Shown one piece after another: positions 56,301 through 64,000 of a DNA stretch of 64,000 nt. The stretch is from Siccirubricoccus deserti. GTDB taxonomy: Bacteria; Pseudomonadota; Alphaproteobacteria; Acetobacterales; Acetobacteraceae. Numbering within the stretch: position 1 is the stretch's first letter; each line of letters begins with the position of its first letter. A model generated the notes under the pieces. It worked only from the letters and a program-made list of their open reading frames with translations. It ran no database searches and had not been told where the DNA came from. Made by a program: the position numbers and the translations under genes. The stretch is taken from NCBI RefSeq assembly GCF_014283215.1, contig NZ_JACOMF010000002.1, positions 267,044 through 331,043 on the forward strand. Reading direction: 5' to 3'.

Positions 56301-59300
56301 TCTCGGCGACATCAGCCAGACCGCGGGCAGCCTGACTGCCCTCTCGGCCGCGCCGCGCGGCACGGTGGCGCTGGTGGCGCTGGACGGCGACGTCAGCCAG
56401 TCCGGCACCGGCCGGATCCAGGCGACCCAGCTCATCGCCCGTGCCGGTGGCACTGTCGCGCTGGAGAATTTCACCGGCGGCCTCGGCAATGTCGTCGGCC
56501 GGCTGCTGGGCGCCGGCGCCACCGCCGGGCTTGACGCCACCGCCTTTCCGGGCGGCAACCCGGCACGGCTCGGCTCCATGGCCGGCGGCGATTTCCGGCT
56601 GCGGACGACCAGCGCCTCCCTGACCGTGGCGGGGCTGGTGCGGGCCGGCACCGAGGTGGACAGCGGCGGCACCGTCACGGTGCAGGCCCCGGGGCAGGTC
56701 CTGCGACTGCTGGCCGATGACCTAGTGCTGGATGCCACCACCTCGCCGGACGGCTTCGTGCTGCGCACGCCGGGCGGCACGGTGGAGATCGCGCCGCATA
56801 CGCTGGGCGGCGCCACGCCACGGCAGGTGGTCCTGGGTGGTGCCACGGGCTCGACCAACGCCGGTGCGCTGACGCTGGACAGTACCGAAATCGGACTGAT
56901 CGACACCCGCTTCGCCTCGGGCATCGGCGCCGGGACGCTGGTGACCGGCCGCGCCGACAGCGGCGCGCTGACGGTGCGCGGCGATGTCGACCTGCGCGAT
57001 GCGCCGGGCACCCCCAGCGAATACGGCAACGTCCGGGCGCGGCGGCTGGTGCTGGCCTCGGGCGGCGCGGTATCGCAGCAGGACGGCACGCGGCTGAATG
57101 TGGAGCAGCTGGCCGGCACCGCCGGCGGCAGCTTCGTGCTGGATTCGGTGAACGTCATCAACAGCATCACCGGCACCGCGACCAGCGTGACGGCGGCCGG
57201 CAGCAGCGGCGCCTTCAGCCTCTCGGGCATTTCTGCCGTGGGCGATGTGACGTTGCGGGTTGGCGGCCGGGCTGGCACGGCGGATGGGACACTGGCGGCC
57301 GCTGGCACCACCCCGGTGCTGCCGCCGGCGCTGGATGCGGATGGCGCGCCGCTGGCCGGCACCGCGGCGCTGGCGATCAACGGCGCCATCACCACCGGCG
57401 GCGCCGGCGACATCACCCTGCGGGCGGATGACCTTGCGGTGAATGCGGCGCTGACCGCCGGTGCGGCGCGCCGGGTGGTGCTGCAGCCGGTCACCGCCGG
57501 CCAGGCGGTGCTGCTGGGCGGCGGCGTCAGCGGCGCGGTGGGCGCCGAGCCTGCCGCCGGCAGCGCGCTGTCGCTGACCCAGGCGGAGCTGGCGCAGGTC
57601 TCGGCCGGCCTGCTGCGGATCGGCGGGCTGAGCAGCCTCGATGCCCGCGCCGCCAGCACCGGGCTTGTGGTGCAGGGCCAGCAGGCGATCGACCTGACCG
57701 GCCGCGCCACCACCCTGGAGGTGCTCAGCGCCCATGGCTTCGAGCAGCGCGGGGCGCTGCTGGCCGGGCTGCCGGGCGCCGGGCTGACGGTGGCCAACCT
57801 CGCCGCCACCATCCGCACCGCGGACCGCGCCAGCGCGGCCGATCTCTCGCCGGCCACGGTCTGGCTGGGGGCCGACAACCGGATCGGCGCGATCGGCGAC
57901 ACCACCGGCCTTGCCAGCGGCGCCGGCATCCGGCTGACCATCGACCGGGCGGTCGGCGACGGCGCCCTGCCAAGCAATGTGGTGACCATCCGCCAGGCGG
58001 CCGGGCAGAGCCTGCTGGTGGCGCATGACGGCATCGCGCTGAATGCGGCGGGCGGCCGGGTGACGCTGGTCGCCGACCGGCTGCTCGACTTCACCGGCGC
58101 GGTCTCGGTCAGCGACGGCACCATTGAGCTGCTGCCGCGCACCGCCGGCACGGCGCTGGCCCTCGGCACCGCCGGCGTCGCCGCGGATGGCGAGATCGGC
58201 GCCGCGACCCTGGCGCGGCTCTCGACCGGCGGCGGCGTGCTGCGGATCGGCCGCAGCATCGATGCGGCGGTCGCCGGCAGCGCCACCTACGCGCCGATCG
58301 GCGGCGGCGACACGACCCTCGCCGGCGTCGCGGGCGAGGACAACTCCCGGCTGGCCGGCAACATCGCCATCAGCGGCGACCTGGCCCTGCGCGGCGTGGC
58401 AGCGCAACTCGAACTCTATGCCGGCACCGCCACCGGGACCAGCAACGGCAGCATCGCCCAGGCCGCCGGTACCAGCATCGATGTGGCGCGGATCGCAGGT
58501 GCCAGCCGCTTCGCCACTTCGCTTGAAGGTGCCGCCAACACCATCGACACGCTGGCGCCGCGGACGGTGCTCAGCGCGGCCGACACAGGCATCGGCTTCC
58601 GCGCCGGCACCGCCGCTGCCATCGCTGCCGATGCGGTCTTCGCGCTGCGCACCGGCAGCGACAGCCTGGCGGTTTCCGGCCAGATCTCGGTCGGCGTCGG
58701 CGCAGGCAGCGCCGGCAATGGCAGCATCGGCCTCGGCGGCGGCGCGATCACCCTGCTGGCCGATGACATGCAGCTCAATGCCGTGCTGCTGGCGCCGGAT
58801 GGCATCGTCGCCCTGGCGCCGCACACCGCCGGTCGGCACATCGCGCTCGGCCGCACCGGCACCGCCGCCGGCAGCAACGAGCTGGAACTCGGCGCCGCCG
58901 AGCTGATGGATTCGATCCGGGCCGGCACATTGATTATCGGCCGGGCCCCCGACAGCAGCACCCTGCTCGGCACCCTCGGCGACGGCACGCCGATCAGCGG
59001 CGCCGTGCAGCCGGTGGCGGGCAGCATCCGGCAATACGGCGACAACATCGACTTCATCACCGGCGTCGGCAGCGCCGGCGCCGGGCTGGAGATTGGGCAG
59101 GGCCGGCCGGATACGCTGACCCTGGTGGCCCAGGGCAGCATCCAGCAGCGCGGCCGCAGTGGCGCCATCGCCGCGGAGACCGAGGGTAACGGGCCGGATG
59201 CCGGCACCGATGCTCGCGGCTATCTGCGGGTGCAGACGCTCACCGCCGTGGCCGGAGATTCCCTCTGGCTCGGCGCCGACAACCGCATCGCCGCGCTGGC

Positions 59301-62300
59301 CGAGAACACCCGCGACGGCGGTATCGCCGGCATCACCGTGGGCGGGATCGGCACCCCCGGCGTCTTCGTGCTGCGCCAGGCGCGGGCGGCGGATGCGGCG
59401 CTCGACGGACTCGGCAGCGGTATCCTCGACAATGGCGTGCAGGTGCGGGGCGATGTCGTCGCGCTGGGCGGGGCGGGCAGCCGCATCACCCTGGCGACGG
59501 ATGTGCTCGATATCCCCTCGGGGCTGGTCTCGGCGGCATCCGGTACGGTGGAAATCCTGCCGGCGACCGCGGGGCGCGGCGTCACCCTGGGCGGTTTCAC
59601 CGCCGGCACGCTCTCGCTCACCACCGCCGAGCTGGCGCGGATCGGCAGCATTGGCGGCGCGATCGACATCTTGCGCTTCGGCCGCTCGACCGATCCGGCA
59701 GTCACCGGCAACCTCTCCTGGCCCGGCAACTTCGCCATCGGCGTCGCCGAGGCGGGCGGCGCCGGGGCACGCACCGGCGGCGACATTACCCTGGCCGGCG
59801 ATGTGACCCTGCGCGACGGCAGCGACGCCAACCGCGTGCGCCTGCTGGAGCTGTATTCGGGCGTCGAGGGCAGCGCGACCGGGACCATCAGCCAGACCGC
59901 CGGCACGTTGAACGTTGCCGATCTGGCCGGCGAATCACGCTTCTCCACAAGGCTCGATGCAACGACCAACCGCATTGACCGGCTGGCGCCACGCGGCGCC
60001 ATCGCCGATGAGGTTGGGCCGGCGGCGTCCTTCCGCGCCGGAACGGCGGCGGCCACCGCGGCGGATGCGGTCTTCCATCTGGTCACCACAAGGGCGCTGA
60101 GCGTGGCGACCGAGGTCTCGGTCGCCACCCCCTCCATCTCGCCGGATGGCTCCGGGCAGCAGCGCGCCAGCCTGCGTGAGGGCAGCATCCTGCTCGGCGC
60201 CGCCGCCATCGATCTCGGCGCCAACCTCACCGCGCCGCCGGCCTTCGGCTCGGTGCTGGAAGCCGGGCCGGGCAGCGCGGTGCGCAGCGATACCAGCCAA
60301 GTGAAGCTGCAGGTGACCGCCGGCGGCATCAGCCAAAGCGGCGGGCGCATCCTGACCGGGCGCCTTTCGACCGAGTCCACGGGCAGCACGATCCTGGATG
60401 CCGCGACGAACGAGATCCATGCGGTCGTCCCGATGCTGTCCACGCCAATCGGCATCGGCCTCTCGGCGTTCGGCATGACGGCCGGCGGTAGCACGCTGAC
60501 CCTCGCCACGCTGCTGAACAGCGGCAATGGCGGCGGCATTCTCGCGCCGGGTGGCACGGGCACGGCGCCGGTGGCCGATACCGAACGCGCCCTGGTCATC
60601 GCCGGCACCATGGCCGTCGCCCCGGCGACTGCGCTGTTCATCCTGACCGATGCCAACGGCACGCCGATCCCCGATCTGCTGCCGACCGAGGCCGACCCGA
60701 ACCCCAACCTCTACTTCGCCTACGCCAATGGCGCGCCGGCCATCACGATCCGCGCCGACGACCTCGACATCCGCGCCGGCATCCAGGCCTCGGGCGGGCA
60801 GGTGGTGATCGCGCCACCGGGTGGCGGCACCGCGACCTTGCATGACGGCGCGCGGCCGGCTGGGACGGGGCTGTTTCTCTCCTCGGCCGAGATCGACCTG
60901 ATCGACACCAGCGGCACGGCAGCGAATCTGCCGGCCGGCGGCACGCTGCTGCCGGGCGAGTTCACCCTGCAGACCGGCGGCGACGTCACCATCGCCGGGC
61001 TGAACATCAGCCGTGGCCTGCGTGTCATCGCCACCGGCGACCTGACGCAATCGGGCGCCATCAGCGTCACCAGCCTGTCCGGCCGGATCGGCGGAGATGT
61101 GGTGCTGGACAGCAGCGGCAATGCCATCGGCATGGTGCGCGACCTGGTGGCCGGCGGCGATGTCACCATCCGCAACGGCGCCGGGTTGCAACTGCGCATC
61201 GGCGGCCGCGGCGGCCGTGCGCTCGGCGGCGGCCTCGGCAGCCCGGAGGGGCTGGCCAGCCCCGCCGAGACACCGCTCGGCGCCGGCATCACCGTGGGCG
61301 CCGGCCGTACCATCACGCTCCGTGCCGACGACCTCGACATCCGTGCGCCGCTCAGCGCGATCGGCGGGCTGATCCAGCTGCAGCCGGTGACGCCGAGCCG
61401 GGCTATCCTGATTGGCCAGGCGGTGCAGACCGATGCCGGGGTGATGCATCTCTCCCGCATGGAGCTGACGCGCAGCCCGATCGACCCCGCCACCCTGGCG
61501 GAGCTGTACAACCCCGACCGCATCGTGCTCGGCAGCAATGGCGTGCTGCGGATCGGCGGCATCGCCGGCGATGCCGGCGGCAGCGGCGCCTCGGCCGGCG
61601 CCATCGAGCAGCGCGAGCAGGCGATCGACTTCCGCAGCGCCCGCGGCGGCGGCGCCATCGCCGGGGTGCTGGAGCTGCGCAGCGCCACCTCCATCGGCCA
61701 AACCGGCGTGTTCCTCACCCTGCCGGGCACGCCGCCGGATGGCAGCGCCTTCACCCTGGCAGGGCTGGAGGCCGGCGCGCTCGGCGTGGATGCGCTGGTG
61801 GCGCGGGTGGATGCGGCACAGCGCGCCGGCGGCGACGACAGCGCCGCCCATATCTGGCTCGGCGCCCGCAACCGCATCGGCACCTTGGGCAGTGACGACG
61901 CGCGGCTGCTGACCCGGACCATTCAGCTGGCGGTGCCGGACAACCTGGCCGCCGTAGTGCCGCCAGGCGGCATCGGCAACAACATCGTCACCATCCGCCA
62001 GGCCGCCGGCACCGCCATGGTGGTGCAGAACGGCAATGGCACCGCGGATGAGGGCCGGATCGGTGTGGAGCTGACCCGCAGCGGCGGCCGCATCACCCTG
62101 CTGGCGGACAGCCTGACCCTGGCAACCTCGGCCGCCTCGCCGGACACCGTGCTGCGGACGCCGGGCGGGCTGGTGGAGATCGCGCCCTCAACCTTGGATC
62201 GCAGCCGCGCGGTGGTGCTCGGCGGCACCGATGCCGGGGCGCTCAACCTCGACAGCGCAACCCTGCGGCGGATCGTGGCGGGAACGCTCTCGGTCGGCCG

Positions 62301-64000
62301 GGCGGCGACCGGCGCTGGCACCGACCAGGGTGGCAGCGGCGCGCTCACCATCACCGGCAATGTCGACCTGCGCGACGCGCCGGGCAGCGCCACGGAATAC
62401 GCCAACGCCAATGTGCGGTCGCTGGTGCTGCAATCCGCCGGCGCGGTCAGCCAGATGGATGGCACGCGGCTGAATGTGGAGCGGCTGGTGGTCGCGGCCG
62501 GCGGCGCGGTCGGGCTTGATTCGATCGGCGCCGGGTTGGCGCCGCTGAATGTGGTGAATGAAGTTGGCGCGGCGGCGGCTGTCACCAGCACCGGCGCGCT
62601 GCGGGTGGATGGAGAGGTCAACAGCCTCTCGGGCATTTCTGCCGTGGGCGATGTGACGTTGCGGGTTGGCGGCCGGGCTGGCACGGCGGATGGGACACTG
62701 GCGGCCGCTGGCACCACCCCGGTGCTGCCGCCGGCGCTGGATGCGGATGGCGCGCCGCTGGCCGGCACCGCGGCGCTGGCGATCAACGGCGCCATCACCA
62801 CCGGCGGCGCCGGCGACATCACCCTGCGGGCGGATGACCTTGCGGTGAATGCGGCGCTGACCGCCGGTGCGGCGCGCCGGGTGGTGCTGCAGCCGGTCAC
62901 CGCCGGCCAGGCGGTGCTGCTGGGCGGCGGCGTCAGCGGCGCGGTGGGCGCCGAGCCTGCCGCCGGCAGCGCGCTGTCGCTGACCCAGGCGGAGCTGGCG
63001 CAGGTCTCGGCCGGCCTGCTGCGGATCGGCGGGCTGAGCAGCCTCGATGCCCGCGCCGCCAGCACCGGGCTTGTGGTGCAGGGCCAGCAGGCGATCGACC
63101 TGACCGGCCGCGCCACCACCCTGGAGGTGCTCAGCGCCCATGGCTTCGAGCAGCGCGGGGCGCTGCTGGCCGGGCTGCCGGGCGCCGGGCTGACGGTGGC
63201 CAACCTCGCCGCCACCATCCGCACCGCGGACCGCGCCAGCGCGGCCGATCTCTCGCCGGCCACGGTCTGGCTGGGGGCCGACAACCGGATCGGCGCGATC
63301 GGCGACACCACCGGCCTTGCCAGCGGCGCCGGCATCCGGCTGACCATCGACCGGGCGGTCGGCGACGGCGCCCTGCCAAGCAATGTGGTGACCATCCGCC
63401 AGGCGGCCGGGCAGAGCCTGCTGGTGGCGCATGACGGCATCGCGCTGAATGCGGCGGGCGGCCGGGTGACGCTGGTCGCCGACCGGCTGCTCGACTTCAC
63501 CGGCGCGGTCTCGGTCAGCGACGGCACCATTGAGCTGCTGCCGCGCACCGCCGGCACGGCGCTGGCCCTCGGCACCGCCGGCGTCGCCGCGGATGGCGAG
63601 ATCGGCGCCGCGACCCTGGCGCGGCTCTCGACCGGCGGCGGCGTGCTGCGGATCGGCCGCAGCATCGATGCGGCGGTCGCCGGCAGCGCCACCTACGCGC
63701 CGATCGGCGGCGGCGACACGACCCTCGCCGGCGTCGCGGGCGAGGACAACTCCCGGCTGGCCGGCAACATCGCCATCAGCGGCGACCTGGCCCTGCGCGG
63801 CGTGGCAGCGCAACTCGAACTCTATGCCGGCACCGCCACCGGGACCAGCAACGGCAGCATCGCCCAGGCCGCCGGTACCAGCATCGATGTGGCGCGGATC
63901 GCAGGTGCCAGCCGCTTCGCCACTTCGCTTGAAGGTGCCGCCAACACCATCGACACGCTGGCGCCGCGGACGGTGCTCAGCGCGGCCGACACAGGCATCG
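50341..64000 (+). CDS. Giant TpsA-family exoprotein (filamentous haemagglutinin-like adhesin), partial at right edge
   Basis: More than 4550 codons, open at the window end. It begins with a long positively charged leader and signal (WLLGTTALLPAIGAAQAQA, to about residue 52), then the TPS secretion domain at about 60-310: ATDRAAINWQQFNVGSQHSV, SDPSLIAGRITANGGVAIVN, QSGVVFAGGAQVNVGSLIAS. The rest is beta-helical, low-complexity Ala/Gly/Thr repeat sequence made of modules such as VALTGTSLSLEDVVSASGQT and LRADDLDIRA. Three repeat scales are seen: 97-residue (53281-54150), 20-residue (55978-56217), and a perfect 5406-bp-spaced duplication. The stop, and any C-terminal toxin or anchor, lies outside the window. 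Large antisense open frames here are composition artefacts. Transport is by the TpsB encoded upstream. Confidence 0.93.
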   Translation, partial: MAGKVSTGRKARASWRGRVAQLGLAPARATALRAWLLGTTALLPAIGAAQAQAPNARPTGGQVVAGSATIGQTATNTTINQATDRAAINWQQFNVGSQHSVTFQQPSASSWTLNRVVGSDPSLIAGRITANGGVAIVNQSGVVFAGGAQVNVGSLIASAANITNQNFMNGRMVFDGAPNPGATVENHGSITVADRGLAALVGPRVHNSGVIRARLGRAALAGAETYSLDLAGDGLLSIDVTQAVRSTPAGTTALVTNSGTIEAAGGSVLISAHAASGLVEDLVRNTGTVSAATEAGRTGQVALRAQGGGVRVEGKVSAVGGAGQRGGSVAIAASGTATVARGTVVDASGGAGGGTVAIGNARTRNARVQGKVTARGTGRGARGGTVTVQARETATVAATGTVDVSGTAGGGDIRLGTTGFGRDQTMAATTVLEQGGRLVADATANGTGGTIAINSTTETRMLGTASARGGAQGGNGGFVEVSALGNISFPSLSTQVDLTAPAGRAGTLLLDPLSITIIGDEGPPPASSQGDVAGGDAPPGGNLDVRAIDIAASSANLVLEAVETITVDAAVTKPLGGDLTLRTTGTTGATPGIFVNAGITLGVDGGPAAGSLILTSATGIAVAGAITVHNGSVTLTAADSLSISAPVSAIAGTLRADTTGTLDVTATGSIDAGAVDLNFSSATGTDTTIEGAVRARTGTLRIATGAGDLTTSGLGTLQADAGAITLAATGNTVIGATVTAPDTATVTISVPDARSITTTAAIQGGNVALAANTMDLGAAVTANAAAGVVALAPTVAAAAIRLGGADPADGSLHLSAEMLGRITAPTLRIGTPGGSAITLDGTLNFRDAGPGFGNATVGTLDLLGTTATQATGSVLNIGTVSATVSGAGGLVLGEASNTIDTIGAVSAIAGPVTVTSLRALTVNDGGVSAGGAVALTGASLTLTGAIDASGQGVTLAATAGGISQGNAGAIIAATLDASATAGIALAAANNAVTGNLIGTVTANATGGGVAVFSRDALTVGSGGVTATGAVALTGTSLSLEDVVSASGQTVTLRATDGGISQLAAGAITAATLDASATAGIALATANNAVTGNLIGTVTANATGGGVAVFSRGALTVGSGGVTATGAVALTGTSLSLEDVVSASGQTVTLRATTGDISQLADAAITAGTLDAGAVTGISLATANDALSGNAIDSLTASTTSGGIAVLSRSGMTVTSGGVTSGAGGISLIGPSLTLTGAVSASGQTVSLDATAGSITQGASGAVTAATLRADAATSVDLSTANDSGTGNSFTAVGATAGTGGVALFSRTAFEVDAAGAGISAGAGSTIALTGPGITVSKAVGFTAADAANLITLTTDTLGATAGISAGATGTVQIAPTSADTGVEIAGTAIAGALQLSAATLGQVTASRLVISATGTGGITLGGAYTSTANTLELVAGGSIDQVSGATLTVANLAAIAGTGSGGSITLTEANAVDAIVDSTQAPGFGLRAGGDVALTSTAALLTVDGVVQAGTLATPAGITLRANDLELNAALKGAGANLTTVTLLPHTAGTDVTLGGSAAGTFSVTDAELARIAAGTGLLRIGASGTAAGSFTAGIIDVAGDFTVRGHAAALDLRGRQVTQSGGVLDVATITGATAAVNAVAASGFALDRTLADAAVNRIETVGTLGITAAAGDVRLVTANGLTVLGGIAATANASANVLLRSAGDIQFGNGTDAGLVQAGGGDLTVVSDGAVTVSANATLRAQDESLAAGSISLTGTTLTVDGRLDASTGHSIVLTATDGRLLVTGSLEARVDITAGVTGTVDGSIAGGSPAISLGSASSLAAGGNIVLNEQTALISGLTRDIDAQGSITAGGTASLTTLTGSIAHASAILAGVDAVLTAAGSIGNSGTIGADANALLSAGTSIGNSGGIDAGAQARLSAGTSIDNSGSIDAGTQALLLAGTSIDNSGTISAGTLARLEAGLGGVSGGIALSNSISASTGDVVVLTHLGDISQTAGSLTALSAAPRGTVALVALDGDVSQSGTGRIQATQLIARAGGTVALENFTGGLGNVVGRLLGAGATAGLDATAFPGGNPARLGSMAGGDFRLRTTSASLTVAGLVRAGTEVDSGGTVTVQAPGQVLRLLADDLVLDATTSPDGFVLRTPGGTVEIAPHTLGGATPRQVVLGGATGSTNAGALTLDSTEIGLIDTRFASGIGAGTLVTGRADSGALTVRGDVDLRDAPGTPSEYGNVRARRLVLASGGAVSQQDGTRLNVEQLAGTAGGSFVLDSVNVINSITGTATSVTAAGSSGAFSLSGISAVGDVTLRVGGRAGTADGTLAAAGTTPVLPPALDADGAPLAGTAALAINGAITTGGAGDITLRADDLAVNAALTAGAARRVVLQPVTAGQAVLLGGGVSGAVGAEPAAGSALSLTQAELAQVSAGLLRIGGLSSLDARAASTGLVVQGQQAIDLTGRATTLEVLSAHGFEQRGALLAGLPGAGLTVANLAATIRTADRASAADLSPATVWLGADNRIGAIGDTTGLASGAGIRLTIDRAVGDGALPSNVVTIRQAAGQSLLVAHDGIALNAAGGRVTLVADRLLDFTGAVSVSDGTIELLPRTAGTALALGTAGVAADGEIGAATLARLSTGGGVLRIGRSIDAAVAGSATYAPIGGGDTTLAGVAGEDNSRLAGNIAISGDLALRGVAAQLELYAGTATGTSNGSIAQAAGTSIDVARIAGASRFATSLEGAANTIDTLAPRTVLSAADTGIGFRAGTAAAIAADAVFALRTGSDSLAVSGQISVGVGAGSAGNGSIGLGGGAITLLADDMQLNAVLLAPDGIVALAPHTAGRHIALGRTGTAAGSNELELGAAELMDSIRAGTLIIGRAPDSSTLLGTLGDGTPISGAVQPVAGSIRQYGDNIDFITGVGSAGAGLEIGQGRPDTLTLVAQGSIQQRGRSGAIAAETEGNGPDAGTDARGYLRVQTLTAVAGDSLWLGADNRIAALAENTRDGGIAGITVGGIGTPGVFVLRQARAADAALDGLGSGILDNGVQVRGDVVALGGAGSRITLATDVLDIPSGLVSAASGTVEILPATAGRGVTLGGFTAGTLSLTTAELARIGSIGGAIDILRFGRSTDPAVTGNLSWPGNFAIGVAEAGGAGARTGGDITLAGDVTLRDGSDANRVRLLELYSGVEGSATGTISQTAGTLNVADLAGESRFSTRLDATTNRIDRLAPRGAIADEVGPAASFRAGTAAATAADAVFHLVTTRALSVATEVSVATPSISPDGSGQQRASLREGSILLGAAAIDLGANLTAPPAFGSVLEAGPGSAVRSDTSQVKLQVTAGGISQSGGRILTGRLSTESTGSTILDAATNEIHAVVPMLSTPIGIGLSAFGMTAGGSTLTLATLLNSGNGGGILAPGGTGTAPVADTERALVIAGTMAVAPATALFILTDANGTPIPDLLPTEADPNPNLYFAYANGAPAITIRADDLDIRAGIQASGGQVVIAPPGGGTATLHDGARPAGTGLFLSSAEIDLIDTSGTAANLPAGGTLLPGEFTLQTGGDVTIAGLNISRGLRVIATGDLTQSGAISVTSLSGRIGGDVVLDSSGNAIGMVRDLVAGGDVTIRNGAGLQLRIGGRGGRALGGGLGSPEGLASPAETPLGAGITVGAGRTITLRADDLDIRAPLSAIGGLIQLQPVTPSRAILIGQAVQTDAGVMHLSRMELTRSPIDPATLAELYNPDRIVLGSNGVLRIGGIAGDAGGSGASAGAIEQREQAIDFRSARGGGAIAGVLELRSATSIGQTGVFLTLPGTPPDGSAFTLAGLEAGALGVDALVARVDAAQRAGGDDSAAHIWLGARNRIGTLGSDDARLLTRTIQLAVPDNLAAVVPPGGIGNNIVTIRQAAGTAMVVQNGNGTADEGRIGVELTRSGGRITLLADSLTLATSAASPDTVLRTPGGLVEIAPSTLDRSRAVVLGGTDAGALNLDSATLRRIVAGTLSVGRAATGAGTDQGGSGALTITGNVDLRDAPGSATEYANANVRSLVLQSAGAVSQMDGTRLNVERLVVAAGGAVGLDSIGAGLAPLNVVNEVGAAAAVTSTGALRVDGEVNSLSGISAVGDVTLRVGGRAGTADGTLAAAGTTPVLPPALDADGAPLAGTAALAINGAITTGGAGDITLRADDLAVNAALTAGAARRVVLQPVTAGQAVLLGGGVSGAVGAEPAAGSALSLTQAELAQVSAGLLRIGGLSSLDARAASTGLVVQGQQAIDLTGRATTLEVLSAHGFEQRGALLAGLPGAGLTVANLAATIRTADRASAADLSPATVWLGADNRIGAIGDTTGLASGAGIRLTIDRAVGDGALPSNVVTIRQAAGQSLLVAHDGIALNAAGGRVTLVADRLLDFTGAVSVSDGTIELLPRTAGTALALGTAGVAADGEIGAATLARLSTGGGVLRIGRSIDAAVAGSATYAPIGGGDTTLAGVAGEDNSRLAGNIAISGDLALRGVAAQLELYAGTATGTSNGSIAQAAGTSIDVARIAGASRFATSLEGAANTIDTLAPRTVLSAADTGI
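53281..54153 (+). repeat. Tandem 97-residue (291-bp) repeats in the exoprotein gene
   Basis: Unit starts at 53281, 53572 and about 53863 are each 291 bp apart. The first two units are nearly identical (GIALAAANNAVTGNLIGTVT, then VAVFSR-ALTVGSGGVTATGA); the third has diverged. The unit length is a multiple of three, so the reading frame is kept. Confidence 0.85.
55978..56217 (+). repeat. Four tandem 20-residue (60-bp) repeats in the exoprotein gene
   Basis: Four units of exactly 60 bp encode variants of AGTSIDNSGSIDAGTQALLL (first unit AGSIGNSGTIGADANALLS). This resembles the short repeats that form single beta-helix coils. Confidence 0.85.
57216..58594 (+). repeat. Long perfect direct repeat, first copy
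   Basis: Identical by position-for-position comparison of translated blocks and boundaries to 62622-64000, 5406 bp downstream. Its left boundary is abrupt: bases before 57216 differ from those before 62622. The end shown is set by the window edge of the second copy, so the true repeat may be longer. Confidence 0.92.
62622..64000 (+). repeat. Long perfect direct repeat, second copy (continues past window)
   Basis: Second copy of 57216-58594. The spacing of 5406 bp is 1802 codons, so both copies are read in the same frame. Regions just upstream of the two copies encode related but clearly diverged modules (DLRDAPGTPSEYGN versus DLRDAPGSATEYAN). Confidence 0.92.

Overview
The window is a high-GC stretch of a proteobacterial chromosome. 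It most resembles an Acetobacteraceae (Roseomonas-like) alphaproteobacterium. The clues are four orphan Bug/TctC-type receptors, two orphan TRAP DctP receptors, a sorbosone-dehydrogenase-type PQQ enzyme with its cytochrome c, a PhoX phosphatase, and GC-rich palindromic repeats of the kind common in that family. The assignment is inference from gene content. No rRNA, tRNA, CRISPR, phage or transposase gene was recognised.

Layout. 1-1257: a three-gene, split-beta nitrile hydratase/thiocyanate hydrolase-type operon, cut by the left edge. 1319-3569: a secreted SH3-repeat protein, a DsrE-like protein and a MoeB/ThiF-like adenylyltransferase. 3766-8013: two closely paralogous Bug receptors bracketing an amino-acid receptor, a pair of small proteins sharing an NSPN-x-SGV motif, and a PxpA (LamB/YcsF) remnant. 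8090-8758: an alpha/beta hydrolase. 9230-14850: a sulfur-mobilisation cluster (iscR, two cysteine desulfurases, ferredoxin, tenA, mnmA), followed by a frameshifted acyl-carrier-protein remnant. 15215-25837: oxidoreductase, MFS transporters, cyclase, MmgE/PrpD protein, thioredoxin 2, PhoX and UppP. 26134-31855: TRAP receptors with a third broken copy, enoyl-CoA hydratase and ahcY. 32071-38625: sugar dehydrogenase plus cytochrome c, rph-rdgB, a LOG protein, a YqhA-type membrane protein, a RraA-like protein and a GFA protein. 38639-40817: two more Bug receptors. 40926-48366: a secreted hypothetical protein, ftsK, a TorF-type porin, amtB and glnK behind a probable sigma-54 promoter, and a UbiH-family hydroxylase. 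48515-64000: a two-partner secretion locus, namely a TpsB transporter and a giant TpsA exoprotein still open at the right edge after more than 4550 codons.

The most unusual signals are four. (i) A perfect in-frame direct repeat of at least 1379 bp, 5406 bp apart, lies inside the TpsA gene; it starts abruptly next to diverged copies of the same module, which looks like recent gene conversion or duplication. (ii) The hydratase beta subunit is split into two genes. (iii) Two overlapping genes encode proteins carrying the same short motif at opposite ends. (iv) A dispersed hairpin repeat has constant geometry (8-bp stem, 7-nt loop). Gene decay is also visible: ACP, PxpA and DctP remnants lie next to intact neighbours.
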